This document shows, piece after piece, positions 45,174-53,290 of a stretch of DNA of 64,000 bases. Where the stretch lies: assembly GCF_021117405.1 (NCBI RefSeq), contig NZ_CP088251.1, forward strand, positions 186,001 to 250,000, written 5' to 3'. The notes beneath the pieces were generated by a model. That model had not been told where the DNA came from. It saw only the letters and a list, made by a program, of their open reading frames with translations, and made no database searches. Numbering within the stretch: the stretch's first letter is position 1; each line of letters begins with the position of its first letter. The stretch comes from Frateuria edaphi (lineage in GTDB: Bacteria > Pseudomonadota > Gammaproteobacteria > Xanthomonadales > Rhodanobacteraceae). Position numbers and translations under genes: made by a program.

Positions 45174-45817
45174 GCGTTGGACCTTTGCGAATCGAGGTGG
45201 CGCCGCCAGGCCTGTGCGAAGGCCCGCGCGCGCGCGCCGACGTCGTCGGCCGCGCGAGCCGGCGCGTAGAGCGAGGAGCCGATGCCGAAGCCGGCCGCGC
45301 CGGCTGCGAGCCACGGACCCATGGTGTCGGGCGCGACGCCGCCGACCGGCAGCACCGCGGTGCCCGGCGGCAGGATCGCGCGCCAAGCCTTGAGCACGGC
45401 CGGCGAGGCCTGCTCGGCGGGGAAGAGTTTCAGCGCGTCGGCGCCGGCGGCGAGCGCGGCAAACGCCTCGGTCGGCGTGGCGACGCCCGGCACGCAATAG
45501 AGCCCGGCCTGTTTGGCGGCGCGGATCACCGCCACGTCGGCGTGCGGCATCACCACGATGCGTCCGCCCGCGTCCGCGATGTCGCGCACCGACGCCGGAT
45601 CGAGGACGGTACCGGCGCCGACCAGCCGCTCGGCGCCGTAGCGCTCGGCCATGCGGCGGATGCTTTCCAGCGGCTGTGGCGAATTGAGCGGTACTTCCAG
45701 GATGCGGAAGCCGGCCTCGGCCAGCGCGTCGCCCACCGTCGGCACCTCGTCGGGGCGCAGGCCGCGCAGGATGGCGACCAGCGGCAGCGGTTCGAGCCAG
45801 GTCTTGAAGTCGTTCAT
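45170..45817 (-). CDS. dgoA: 2-dehydro-3-deoxy-6-phosphogalactonate aldolase
   Basis: A 215-residue KDPG/KDPGal-type class I aldolase that cleaves KDPGal to pyruvate and glyceraldehyde-3-phosphate. Schiff-base Lys130 lies in ALKLFPAE, Glu41 in LEVPLNSP and Arg18 in AILRG. The LEVPLNS sequence is characteristic of DgoA (KDPG aldolases read EVTLRT). Both its start (overlap with dgoK TGA, 45814-45817) and its stop (overlap with dgoD ATG) are ATGA junctions. Confidence 0.93.
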   Translation of the reverse strand: MNDFKTWLEPLPLVAILRGLRPDEVPTVGDALAEAGFRILEVPLNSPQPLESIRRMAERYGAERLVGAGTVLDPASVRDIADAGGRIVVMPHADVAVIRAAKQAGLYCVPGVATPTEAFAALAAGADALKLFPAEQASPAVLKAWRAILPPGTAVLPVGGVAPDTMGPWLAAGAAGFGIGSSLYAPARAADDVGARARAFAQAWRRHLDSQRSNA

Positions 45818-46737
45818 GCGTGGATGCGTCCGTGGAGCAGGCCGGCCGCCGTCGCGACCCGCCAGAGGCCCGCCGCGGCGAGTGAGCCGGAGGTGGGTTG
45901 CAGAATCAGGCCGAACGCCGGGGCGGCCTGGCGGTAGCGGGCGCAGAGCGCGTCCTCGCCGACCAGTTGCACCGGCGCGTCGGGCATCGCCCAGCCGGCG
46001 GCCAGCGCCATGCGCAGCTCATCGCCGATCAGCAGCCCGGAAAGGAAGTCCGCGACCGACGCCGGCGCCAGGGCGCCTTCGAGCATCAGGGCGCGCGCGG
46101 AGAACAACCGCGAGAGGCCGCCGGCCGCGCCGGACGTCCGTGCGGCGGCGACGCCGAGCGCGAACGCCTCCTCGTCTGCGCCGCCGTCGGGCAGCCCGGC
46201 GCCGAGGACGGAATGCCCGCGCAGCAGCGCGAACAGCTCGCCGGTCATCACGGTGGTGAAACCGGTGACGGCTCCATCGCTCACGTGCACCCACTTGCTG
46301 TGCGTGCCGGGCATCAGCAGCCGCACGCCGCCGATGGGCAGCGATGCCTGCGCCAGCACGCCTGCGATCTGGGTCTCCTCGCCGCGCATCACGTCCGGCC
46401 CGGCCGGATCGCGCAGGCCCGGCACGATGTGCACGGTGCGTCCGTCGGGTGCGTCCACCGCGGTCAGCGCGCCGCCCAGCGCATCGAGCCGGCAGGGCGT
46501 ATCCAGATAGGGCACCTCGCGCCAGCCGCCGCGGCTGCCGACCATGCCGCAGGCCAGCACCGGTGCGCGTGGCCAGCCTTCGACCGCTTGCGCGAAGGCT
46601 TCGACGAAACCACCTGCCGGCAGTTGTCGGCTGCCCCAGGGCAGCGCGCGCGTTTCGGCCACCTGGCCCGCCTCGTCGAAGCGGTACGCGCGCAGCCGCG
46701 TGCTGCCCCAGTCCAGGCCGACCAGCGGCGTGCTCAC
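45814..46737 (-). CDS. dgoK: 2-dehydro-3-deoxygalactonokinase
   Basis: A 307-residue kinase that phosphorylates 2-keto-3-deoxygalactonate at C6. The DgoK family opening [15 protein letters not shown] contains the ASKHA phosphate loop; [13 protein letters not shown] and [15 protein letters not shown] are its hallmark segments. It starts at GTG 46735-46737, which overlaps the DgoR stop codon as GTGA. It ends in an ATGA overlap with dgoA. Length and motifs are as in E. coli DgoK (292). Confidence 0.92.
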   Translation of the reverse strand: MSTPLVGLDWGSTRLRAYRFDEAGQVAETRALPWGSRQLPAGGFVEAFAQAVEGWPRAPVLACGMVGSRGGWREVPYLDTPCRLDALGGALTAVDAPDGRTVHIVPGLRDPAGPDVMRGEETQIAGVLAQASLPIGGVRLLMPGTHSKWVHVSDGAVTGFTTVMTGELFALLRGHSVLGAGLPDGGADEEAFALGVAAARTSGAAGGLSRLFSARALMLEGALAPASVADFLSGLLIGDELRMALAAGWAMPDAPVQLVGEDALCARYRQAAPAFGLILQPTSGSLAAAGLWRVATAAGLLHGRIHA

Positions 46738-47459
46738 GCCTTGGCCTTTTTGCGGGCGCGGCCGCGGCTGTGCTGCAGGTTCGCCTGCGAGTCGGCGATC
46801 ATCGCGTGCATCGCCTTGCGCGCCACCTCCGGCTGCTTGCGGCGGATCGCCTCGAGCACTTTCTGGTGATGCGGCAGCGAATACTTGAAGTCGCCCGCGG
46901 TGCGCGCGGACAGGGTGAAGAACGTGCCCAGCGCCGTCTCGATCACCGAGAACAGCGACTGCAGGAGTTCGTTGCCCGTGGCGTGCAGCACCGCGTCGTG
47001 GAACTGCAGGTCGGCGGCGGTCCACGCATCGAGCGTCTGCGCGGCGTCCATCGCGCGGAAGGCCGCATCGATCGCGGCGAGCTGCTCGGCGGTGCGTCGG
47101 CGCGCGGCGGCCGCGGCGGCGGCCGGTTCAATCACCTCGCGCATCTCCACCAGCTTGTCGACGAAATCGTCGGTGGGCATCGAGGCGCAGCGCCAGGCGA
47201 GCACGTCCGCATCGAGCTGGTTCCAGTGGCGCGGGTCGAGCACGCGCGCGCCGACGCCGGTGCGCGACTCGATCAGGCCCTTGGCCGAAAGCACCTTGAG
47301 CGCCTCGCGCAACGCGGTGCGGCTTACTTGCAGGCTTTCGGCGAGCGTCTCCTCGCGCGGCAGCACTTCGCCGGGCTTCACCTTGCCGCCCACGATGCGC
47401 TGCCCGAGCTCGTGCATGACGTGCCCGTAGAGGCTGCGGACTGCGCTCGTCTTCCTCAT
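46734..47459 (-). CDS. dgoR: FadR-type (FCD) GntR regulator of the galactonate operon
   Basis: A 241-residue repressor: winged helix-turn-helix at about 8-75 (LAESLQVSRTALREALKVLS is the recognition region) and an FCD effector domain with the metal ligands in DLQFHDAVLHATGN and HHQKVLEAI. First gene of the dgo operon. The effector is expected to be galactonate, as in E. coli DgoR. A perfect 13-bp palindrome lies 65 bp upstream, on the predicted start site of its own operon, indicating autoregulation. The C-terminus is very basic ([10 protein letters not shown]). Confidence 0.92.
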   Translation of the reverse strand: MRKTSAVRSLYGHVMHELGQRIVGGKVKPGEVLPREETLAESLQVSRTALREALKVLSAKGLIESRTGVGARVLDPRHWNQLDADVLAWRCASMPTDDFVDKLVEMREVIEPAAAAAAARRRTAEQLAAIDAAFRAMDAAQTLDAWTAADLQFHDAVLHATGNELLQSLFSVIETALGTFFTLSARTAGDFKYSLPHHQKVLEAIRRKQPEVARKAMHAMIADSQANLQHSRGRARKKAKA

Positions 47460-47523
47460 GAACTGCGGCTCCAGGATGGAATGGTTCGACGCTTACGGGC
47501 GGGCGCTTCCGGCGCCCGGACTG

Positions 47524-47536
47524 TTTGTCATACAAA
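47524..47536. promoter_or_regulatory. Candidate DgoR operator
   Basis: Perfect inverted repeat TTTGT-CAT-ACAAA. It fits the T-N-G-T-N(0-3)-A-C-N-A consensus of FCD-GntR sites. It covers the predicted transcription start of the dgo operon, a position expected for repression. Confidence 0.65.
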
Positions 47537-47539
47537 TCG

Positions 47540-47569
47540 ACTATAAGCACTGGATGCGCGTCCTGCCAA
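47540..47569 (-). promoter_or_regulatory. Sigma-70 promoter of the dgo operon
   Basis: Read on the minus strand: -35 TTGGCA (47569-47564), 18-base spacer, -10 TATAGT (47545-47540). Each hexamer matches consensus at five of six bases. The predicted start falls near 47533, inside the palindromic operator, leaving a leader of about 74 bases to dgoR. Confidence 0.62.
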
Positions 47570-47784
47570 GGTGCGACAGCGCATTTTTTTCGAGCTTCGT
47601 CGGCAGGTTGCGAAAGCGTCGATGACGCGATGCGGAAATTGCCACAAAGCCAGCAATCGCCCGGATGACCGATGTCGTCGCCGCAGGTGGCTACGCCATG
47701 CGAAAGCGCCTGACCGGAAGGCTCTGCGCGCACGCAATGCCGCGCTGCACAAAGAAAATTTTCGTACGTCCGAACACTTGCACG

Positions 47785-47797
47785 ATAATCATACAAT
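47785..47797. promoter_or_regulatory. Degenerate operator-like site before galM
   Basis: ATAAT-CAT-ACAAT aligns with the dgo operator; the right half and centre (TCATACAA) are identical and the left half diverges. It contains the -10-like sequences GATAAT and TACAAT of the galM side, 49 bases before the galM start. Confidence 0.4.
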
Positions 47798-47845
47798 GTG
47801 CTTGCATGCCTCCACTTCGAACACCGTGGAAGGGGCTTTGGGGAC

Positions 47846-48997
47846 ATGCGACGTGCAGGGTGGATCGGTTCGATGCTCGGCCTCGTGGCGCTGTCGATGA
47901 CGGCGCATGCAGGCACGACGGCCACGCGCGAAACCTTCGGCACGATGCCGGACGGCAAGCCGGTGGAGGCGGTCGTGCTGACCAACGCGCACGGCCTCAA
48001 GGCGCGGGTGATCGCGTACGGCGCGAGCCTGCAGTCGCTCAGCGTGCCCGATCGCGATGGGCACTTCGCGAACATCGCGCTCGGCTACGCCTCGTTCAAG
48101 GATTACCTGGACCAGCCGCAGTACTTCGGCGCGACGGTGGGCCGCTATGCCAACCGCATCGCCAAGGGCCGCTTCGCGCTCGACGGCAAGACCTACCAGG
48201 TGCCGGTGAACAACGGCGCCAATTCGCTGCACGGCGGTACCCGCGGTTTCGACAAGGTGCTCTGGACGGTCGATGCCGTGAACCACGACACCGACAAGGC
48301 GAGCGTCACGCTGACCTACGTCAGCCCCGACGGCGACATGGGCTATCCCGGCAAGCTCGAGGTGTCGGCCGTCTACACGCTGGACGACAAGGACCGGCTC
48401 TCGATCGAGTACCGCGCGACCACCGACCGGCCAACCATCGTCAACCTGAGCAATCACGCTTACTGGAACCTGTCGGGCGAAGGCTCGGGCAGCGTGATGG
48501 ACGAGCGTCTGACCATTCCGGGCGACGCCTACCTGCCGGTCGATGCCGGCTCCATCCCCACCGGCGAGATCCGCAAGGTTGCCGGCACGCCGTTCGATTT
48601 CCGCCACGCCAAGCCGATCGGCCGCGACATCCGCACCCATGATCCGCAATTGCTCAATGGTCATGGCTACGACCACAACTGGGTGATCAGCCGAGAGGCT
48701 GCCGCTGCGCCGCGCATGGTCGCGCGCGTGGAGGATCCGAAGTCCGGCCGCGTGCTGACCCTAAGCTCGGCGCAGCCGGGCCTGCAGTTCTACTCGGGCA
48801 ATTTCCTGGACGGCACGACCGTGGGCACCGGCGGGCACGTGTACCGCCAGGGCGATGCCTTCGTGCTCGAACCGCAGTTGTATCCGGACACGCCCAACCA
48901 GCCGGCCTTCGGCTCGGCGCGGCTGGCGCCGGGGCAGACCTACCGCAACCTGATCGTGTACCGCTTCACCACCGAGCCGGCGCGCGGCGCGCGCTGA
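47846..48997 (+). CDS. galM: Exported aldose 1-epimerase (mutarotase)
   Basis: A 383-residue mutarotase interconverting alpha and beta anomers of galactose and related aldoses. It has a signal peptide (MRRAGWIGSMLGLVALSMTA, cleaved near AHAG), so it acts in the periplasm. Family residues: RYANRIAKGRF, NNGANSLHGG, LSNHAYWNLSG with the catalytic His, HGYDHNW, and the catalytic base Glu in FVLEPQLYPD. The start ATG 47846 follows GGGGAC; an upstream ATG at 47798 would bury the signal peptide. First gene of the divergent carbohydrate cluster. Confidence 0.9.
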   Translation: MRRAGWIGSMLGLVALSMTAHAGTTATRETFGTMPDGKPVEAVVLTNAHGLKARVIAYGASLQSLSVPDRDGHFANIALGYASFKDYLDQPQYFGATVGRYANRIAKGRFALDGKTYQVPVNNGANSLHGGTRGFDKVLWTVDAVNHDTDKASVTLTYVSPDGDMGYPGKLEVSAVYTLDDKDRLSIEYRATTDRPTIVNLSNHAYWNLSGEGSGSVMDERLTIPGDAYLPVDAGSIPTGEIRKVAGTPFDFRHAKPIGRDIRTHDPQLLNGHGYDHNWVISREAAAAPRMVARVEDPKSGRVLTLSSAQPGLQFYSGNFLDGTTVGTGGHVYRQGDAFVLEPQLYPDTPNQPAFGSARLAPGQTYRNLIVYRFTTEPARGAR

Positions 48998-49085
48998 CCC
49001 GGCCCATCACGTCCCGAGGGTGCCGCGAGCCGGTGCCCACGGGGAGCGTTTGCCTGCAAGGCGCCCGGCGCCACGAGGAGTTCGC

Positions 49086-50270
49086 ATGAAACACGCACTG
49101 TTGGCCCTGGCATTCGGCGCGGCGGCACTCATCGCCCCGCGCGCGCCGGCCGCCGATGCCCCTGCGCGCTGGACAAGCGCCAAGGCGCACACCTGGTACG
49201 AGCACCAGCGCTGGCCGTTGGGCAGCAACTACGTGCCCGCCAACGCGATCAACGAGCTGGAGATGTGGCAGGGCGAAACCTTCGATCCGGCACGCATCGA
49301 CAAGGAGCTTGGCTGGGCGCAGCAGCTGGGCATGAACACCATGCGCGTGTTCCTGCACGACCTGCTGTGGAAGCAGGACCCGCAAGGCTTCAAGCGCCGC
49401 ATCGACCAGTTCCTGGCGATCGCCGACAAGCACGGCATCAAGCCGATCTTCGTGCTGTTCGACTCGTGCTGGGACCCGGAGCCGAAACTCGGTCCGCAGC
49501 ATCCGCCGATCCCCGGCGTGCACAACTCCGGCTGGGTGCAGAGCCCCGGCGTGGCGATGACCGATCCCGGCCAGTACCCGCGGCTGGAGCAGTACGTGAA
49601 GGACATCGTCGGGAGCTTCGCGAAGGACAACCGCGTGCTCGCCTGGGACGTCTGGAACGAGCCTGACAACCCCGGCGGCGGCAACTACGACGCGCGCGAG
49701 CCCAAGGACAAGGTCGCGCTGGTCGCCAAGCTGCTGCCGCAGGTGTTCGCCTGGGCGCGCAGCGTCGCGCCGACGCAGCCGCTCACCAGCGGCGTGTGGC
49801 ATGACGAGGACTGGTCGGACCTTTCCAAACTCAACGCGGTCGAGCGCACGCAGCTCGAACAGTCCGACGTGATCACTTTCCACAGCTACGGCTGGCCGGA
49901 GGAATTCGCCAGCCGCGTGCGCCAGCTCGCCGGTTACGGCCGTCCGCTGATCTGCACCGAGTACATGGCGCGCGGCGCGGGATCGACCATCGACGGCGTG
50001 CTGCCGCTGGCCAAGAAGCTCGACGTGGGCATGGTCAACTGGGGCTTCGTCGAAGGGCGCAGCCAGACCATCATGCCGTGGGATTCCTGGCAGCGTCCCT
50101 ACACGCTGCAGCCGCCGACGATCTGGTTCCACGACCTGTTGCACGGCGACGGCACGCCTTACCGCCAGCGCGAGGCCGACATCCTGCGCGCGCTTTCCCA
50201 CGCTCCGCGCGGCGTGGTGCCCGAGGCGGCGCTGATGGTTCCCGCGTCCGCCGCCGCGACGACGCGATGA
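49086..50270 (+). CDS. Exported GH5-like (cellulase-fold) glycoside hydrolase
   Basis: A 394-residue exported TIM-barrel hydrolase (signal to about residue 22, PAAD). Clan GH-A features: acid/base Glu192 in WDVWNEPDNP, nucleophile Glu292 in LICTEYMAR, and the early LGMNTMRVFLHDLLW strand. The sequence sits in the loose GH5-related group often labelled cellulase or xylanase. In this cluster a galactan- or arabinan-side-chain activity is as likely. AGGAG precedes ATG 49086. It is 88 bp after galM. Confidence 0.82.
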   Translation: MKHALLALAFGAAALIAPRAPAADAPARWTSAKAHTWYEHQRWPLGSNYVPANAINELEMWQGETFDPARIDKELGWAQQLGMNTMRVFLHDLLWKQDPQGFKRRIDQFLAIADKHGIKPIFVLFDSCWDPEPKLGPQHPPIPGVHNSGWVQSPGVAMTDPGQYPRLEQYVKDIVGSFAKDNRVLAWDVWNEPDNPGGGNYDAREPKDKVALVAKLLPQVFAWARSVAPTQPLTSGVWHDEDWSDLSKLNAVERTQLEQSDVITFHSYGWPEEFASRVRQLAGYGRPLICTEYMARGAGSTIDGVLPLAKKLDVGMVNWGFVEGRSQTIMPWDSWQRPYTLQPPTIWFHDLLHGDGTPYRQREADILRALSHAPRGVVPEAALMVPASAAATTR

Positions 50271-50371
50271 CCGCTCCTCTCTCCACCGTCCTTCCCGCGG
50301 CACGGCGTTTCAGCCCGCTGCGCATCCAGACCCAGCACGGCGCCGCGGTTGCGGCCGCCGCGATCTTCTGA
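50267..50371 (+). CDS. Possible 34-residue small protein between GH5-like and TonB receptor genes
   Basis: ATG 50267 overlaps the GH5-like stop as ATGA and the frame runs to TGA 50369-50371. The product starts MTAPLSTVLPAARRFSPLRI and has an Ala-rich hydrophobic end. There is no ribosome site of its own, so expression would depend on coupling. It may be noise, or a leader. Confidence 0.25.
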   Translation: MTAPLSTVLPAARRFSPLRIQTQHGAAVAAAAIF

Positions 50372-50385
50372 CCGGAGGTTCCACC

Positions 50386-53184
50386 ATGTACCGCAACCGC
50401 ATTTCCGTGACGATTCTTGCGGCCGCGATCGCCGCGGCGTTCGCTTCGGCGCACGCGCAGGATGCGCCGGCCCCCGATGCCACCGGCGCCCAGGCTTCCA
50501 GCGACGCCACCCAGAACGCGCAGGCCGGCAAGCCCAGGAGCGGCACCGCGCAATCCGACGACAAGAAGAAGGTCGTCAACCTCTCGCAGGTGACCGTCAC
50601 GCCGTTGCGCCAGAGCCTGGAGAGCGCGCAGTCGCTCAAGCAGGACTCGCGCATGGTGGTCGATTCGATCGTGGCCGAGGACATCGGCAAGCTGCCGGAC
50701 AACAGCGTGGCCGACGCCATGCAGCGCATCACCGGCGTACAGGTGGCGCAGGGGTTCCAGGGTGAGACCAGCTCGGTGGTGATCCGCGGCCTGCCGAACG
50801 TGATCACCACGCTCAACGGCCGCGAGATCTTCAGCGGTGTGGGGCGCGGCTTCGCCTTCCAGAACCTGCCGGCCACCGCGGTCAAGACGGTCTCGGTCTA
50901 CAAGAGCTCCGAGGCGAGCCTGCCCGACGGCGGCATCGCCGGCGTCGTCGACATGCAGCTCTACCGTCCGTTCGATTTCGACGGCGCCAAGGTGGCGGCG
51001 ACCTATACCGCCACGCACAGCAAGTACGGCGGCCGCACCGATCCCAACTTCAGCGTGCTGGCCAGCGACCGCTGGCAGACCGGCATCGGCGAGGTCGGCG
51101 CGCTGGTCAACGCCAGCTTCATGGCGCAGCACTACCAGTACAACGCGGTGTGGGGCGATTTCCCGAAGGTGCTGACCGACGGCACCGGCACGCCGATCCG
51201 CACCGACGCGGGCAACCTGATCGCGGCGCCCAACGGCTTCGGCGCCGACTACAACATCGGCTACCGCCAGCGCCCCGAACTCAACTACGCGCTGCAGTGG
51301 AAGCCCAACGACAGCACCGAGGTGTACGCCGAGGGCCTGTACGACTGGATGTCGGACGACTACAACCAGCCGTTCTACTTCTCCTTCCCGGTCGGCGGCG
51401 TCACCCCGACCAACCTGACCGTCACCGACAACTGCTACGCCAACCAGCTCACCGGGTCGCCGTTCGAAGGCCAGACCATCTGCGACGCCGCCAGCGGCAC
51501 CTGGACCGGCAACACCTACGCCGCCACCAGCACCCAGGCGCACGTGCAGCACGGCCACGACATGCAGCATGCGGTCGGCGTGAAGTGGCACGGCGACCGG
51601 CTGCGCCTGAGCACGGACCTGTCCTACGGACAGACCTCGTTCAACGACAACACCTTCATCGTCGACACCTTCCTCAAGGGACCGGTGACCACGGTGTGGA
51701 ACGGCACCGCCGGCAACCAGCAGAACTGGTCGCTGGGCAACAACCAGCAGCTGGATCCGAACAACTACTACCTCAACGGCCTGTTCCAGACCTGGCACAC
51801 CGAGCGCGGCAAGCAGTGGGCCTGGCGCGGTGACGGCAACCTGGATATCGCCGGCGATTTCTTCAGCTACCTCGACTTCGGCCTGCGCTACGCCGACCAC
51901 AAGGCGCAGTACACCGGCAGCGTGGAAATCTCGACCCCGCCGCCGGGCGGCGCCGGCACCGGCAACATCGTCGAGACCCCGAACCCGGCCAACCAGGTCA
52001 CCGCGCGCTTCCCGGACGGCTATTTCTGCTCGATGCCGACCACCTCGGCGATTCCCGTGTCGTGGCTGACCGGCTGCTTCAACTACCTCACCACCAACGC
52101 CGACGCGATCCGCGGCCTGTACGGCCTGCCGGCCGGCACGGCGCCGGTGAACCCCGGCCGCTACTACAACATCGACGAGAAGACCCTCGCCGGCTACCTG
52201 CAGGCGGGGTATGACACCACGCTGTTCGGCCTGCCGGTGGACGGCCTGATGGGCATGCGCGTCGAGCGCGTCAAGCGCAACCTCGATGCCTACTCGTTCA
52301 ATGCCGCCACCGGCATCTACTCGCCGCTGTCGGTGGACACCAACGAGCCGGTGTACCTGCCCAACCTGAGCTTCAACCTGCACTTCACCGATGCGCTGCA
52401 ATTGCGCCTGGTCGCGGCCAAGACCATCACCTACCCGGGCTTCGGCCAGCTCAACCCGTCGATCTCGCTCAACCCCGGCACGATCAACCGCGCCGGCGCG
52501 GCCGCCAGCGGCAACCCGAACCTCAAGCCGATCAAGTCGAACAACTACGACGCGTCGCTGGAATGGTACTTCGCACCGTCCGGGTACGTCAGCGGCGGGG
52601 TGTTCTACCGCGACATCAACGGCTACATCCAGAACTACGTGACCGACGTGACGATCAACGGCGAGGCCTACCAGCTGTCCTCGCCGCAGAGCGCCGGCAG
52701 CGGCCACCTGGATGGTGCCGAAGTCGCCTACCAGCAGTTCTTCGACTTCCTGCCGGGTGCCTTGAGCGGCCTGGGCGTGCAACTCAACTTCACCTACATC
52801 GACGGCTCGACCCGCTCGCCGCAGTTCCTGGGCGGCCCGGAAGTGGCCTCGCCGCTGCAGAACGTGTCCAAGCGCAACGGCAACGCCGTGCTGATGTACG
52901 AGAAGTACGGCTTCTCGGCCCGACTGGCCTACAACTACCGCAGCCGCTTCATCGACTTCTTCACCCAGCCGACGGTGGCCGGCAACCACGACGAGATCGA
53001 GCCGGCGAACCAGCTGGACCTGTCGGTCGGCTACGACGTCAATCCCAACACCACCGTGGTGCTGTCGGCGACCAACCTGACCGGCGAAGACCTGCACCAG
53101 TACTGGGGCGACGGCACCACGCGGCCGCGTGACATCCGCTACCAGGACCGCACCGTGGGTCTGGGCGTTCGCTTCAAGCTTTGA
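50386..53184 (+). CDS. TonB-dependent outer-membrane receptor (Caulobacter type)
   Basis: A 932-residue outer-membrane transporter: signal peptide (1-24, AHAQ), a Gln/Ala/Thr-rich stretch, plug domain (about 65-190, opening VVNLSQVTVTPLRQSLESAQ) and a 22-strand barrel ending GVRFKL. The plug sequence LPDNSVADAMQRITGVQV is typical of the oligosaccharide receptors of Caulobacter and Xanthomonas. Neighbouring GH5-like, GH93-like and GH43 genes make it the importer of their oligosaccharides, in the manner of a CUT locus. GGAGG lies 8 bases before ATG 50386. The terminal residue Leu departs from the usual C-terminal aromatic. Confidence 0.92.
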   Translation: MYRNRISVTILAAAIAAAFASAHAQDAPAPDATGAQASSDATQNAQAGKPRSGTAQSDDKKKVVNLSQVTVTPLRQSLESAQSLKQDSRMVVDSIVAEDIGKLPDNSVADAMQRITGVQVAQGFQGETSSVVIRGLPNVITTLNGREIFSGVGRGFAFQNLPATAVKTVSVYKSSEASLPDGGIAGVVDMQLYRPFDFDGAKVAATYTATHSKYGGRTDPNFSVLASDRWQTGIGEVGALVNASFMAQHYQYNAVWGDFPKVLTDGTGTPIRTDAGNLIAAPNGFGADYNIGYRQRPELNYALQWKPNDSTEVYAEGLYDWMSDDYNQPFYFSFPVGGVTPTNLTVTDNCYANQLTGSPFEGQTICDAASGTWTGNTYAATSTQAHVQHGHDMQHAVGVKWHGDRLRLSTDLSYGQTSFNDNTFIVDTFLKGPVTTVWNGTAGNQQNWSLGNNQQLDPNNYYLNGLFQTWHTERGKQWAWRGDGNLDIAGDFFSYLDFGLRYADHKAQYTGSVEISTPPPGGAGTGNIVETPNPANQVTARFPDGYFCSMPTTSAIPVSWLTGCFNYLTTNADAIRGLYGLPAGTAPVNPGRYYNIDEKTLAGYLQAGYDTTLFGLPVDGLMGMRVERVKRNLDAYSFNAATGIYSPLSVDTNEPVYLPNLSFNLHFTDALQLRLVAAKTITYPGFGQLNPSISLNPGTINRAGAAASGNPNLKPIKSNNYDASLEWYFAPSGYVSGGVFYRDINGYIQNYVTDVTINGEAYQLSSPQSAGSGHLDGAEVAYQQFFDFLPGALSGLGVQLNFTYIDGSTRSPQFLGGPEVASPLQNVSKRNGNAVLMYEKYGFSARLAYNYRSRFIDFFTQPTVAGNHDEIEPANQLDLSVGYDVNPNTTVVLSATNLTGEDLHQYWGDGTTRPRDIRYQDRTVGLGVRFKL

Positions 53185-53198
53185 GCGGGCAGGGCAAC

Positions 53199-53231
53199 GA
53201 CGCCGGCAGTCGCTCCCCGCCCGCCGGCGTC
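53199..53231 (+). terminator. Hairpin between the TonB receptor and GH93-like genes
   Basis: A 9-bp stem (GACGCCGGC with GCCGGCGTC) and a 15-base loop, flanked by outer GCGGGC/GCCCGC; it is followed by CATTTCTCTC rather than a clean U-run. It may attenuate transcription or stabilise the receptor mRNA end. Confidence 0.4.
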
Positions 53232-53290
53232 GCCCGCTCATTTCTCTCTGGCGCGGCGTGCCTGCCGTGCCACCGATGTGGAGGTCATCC

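Larger units (their letters stand above)
47460..47845. other. Divergent control region, 386 bp, between dgoR and galM
   Basis: No gene is seen. The left part holds a sigma-70-like dgo promoter and operator (47524-47569). The centre (47575-47690) has an AT-rich GCATTTTTTTCG and no coding feature. The right part contains a second CATACAAT sequence and -10-like hexamers upstream of galM. Confidence 0.65.

Noticed and set aside
47575-47600. T-rich GCATTTTTTTCG as a terminator in the dgoR-galM region
   Set aside because: No stem precedes it on either strand, and no gene ends here.
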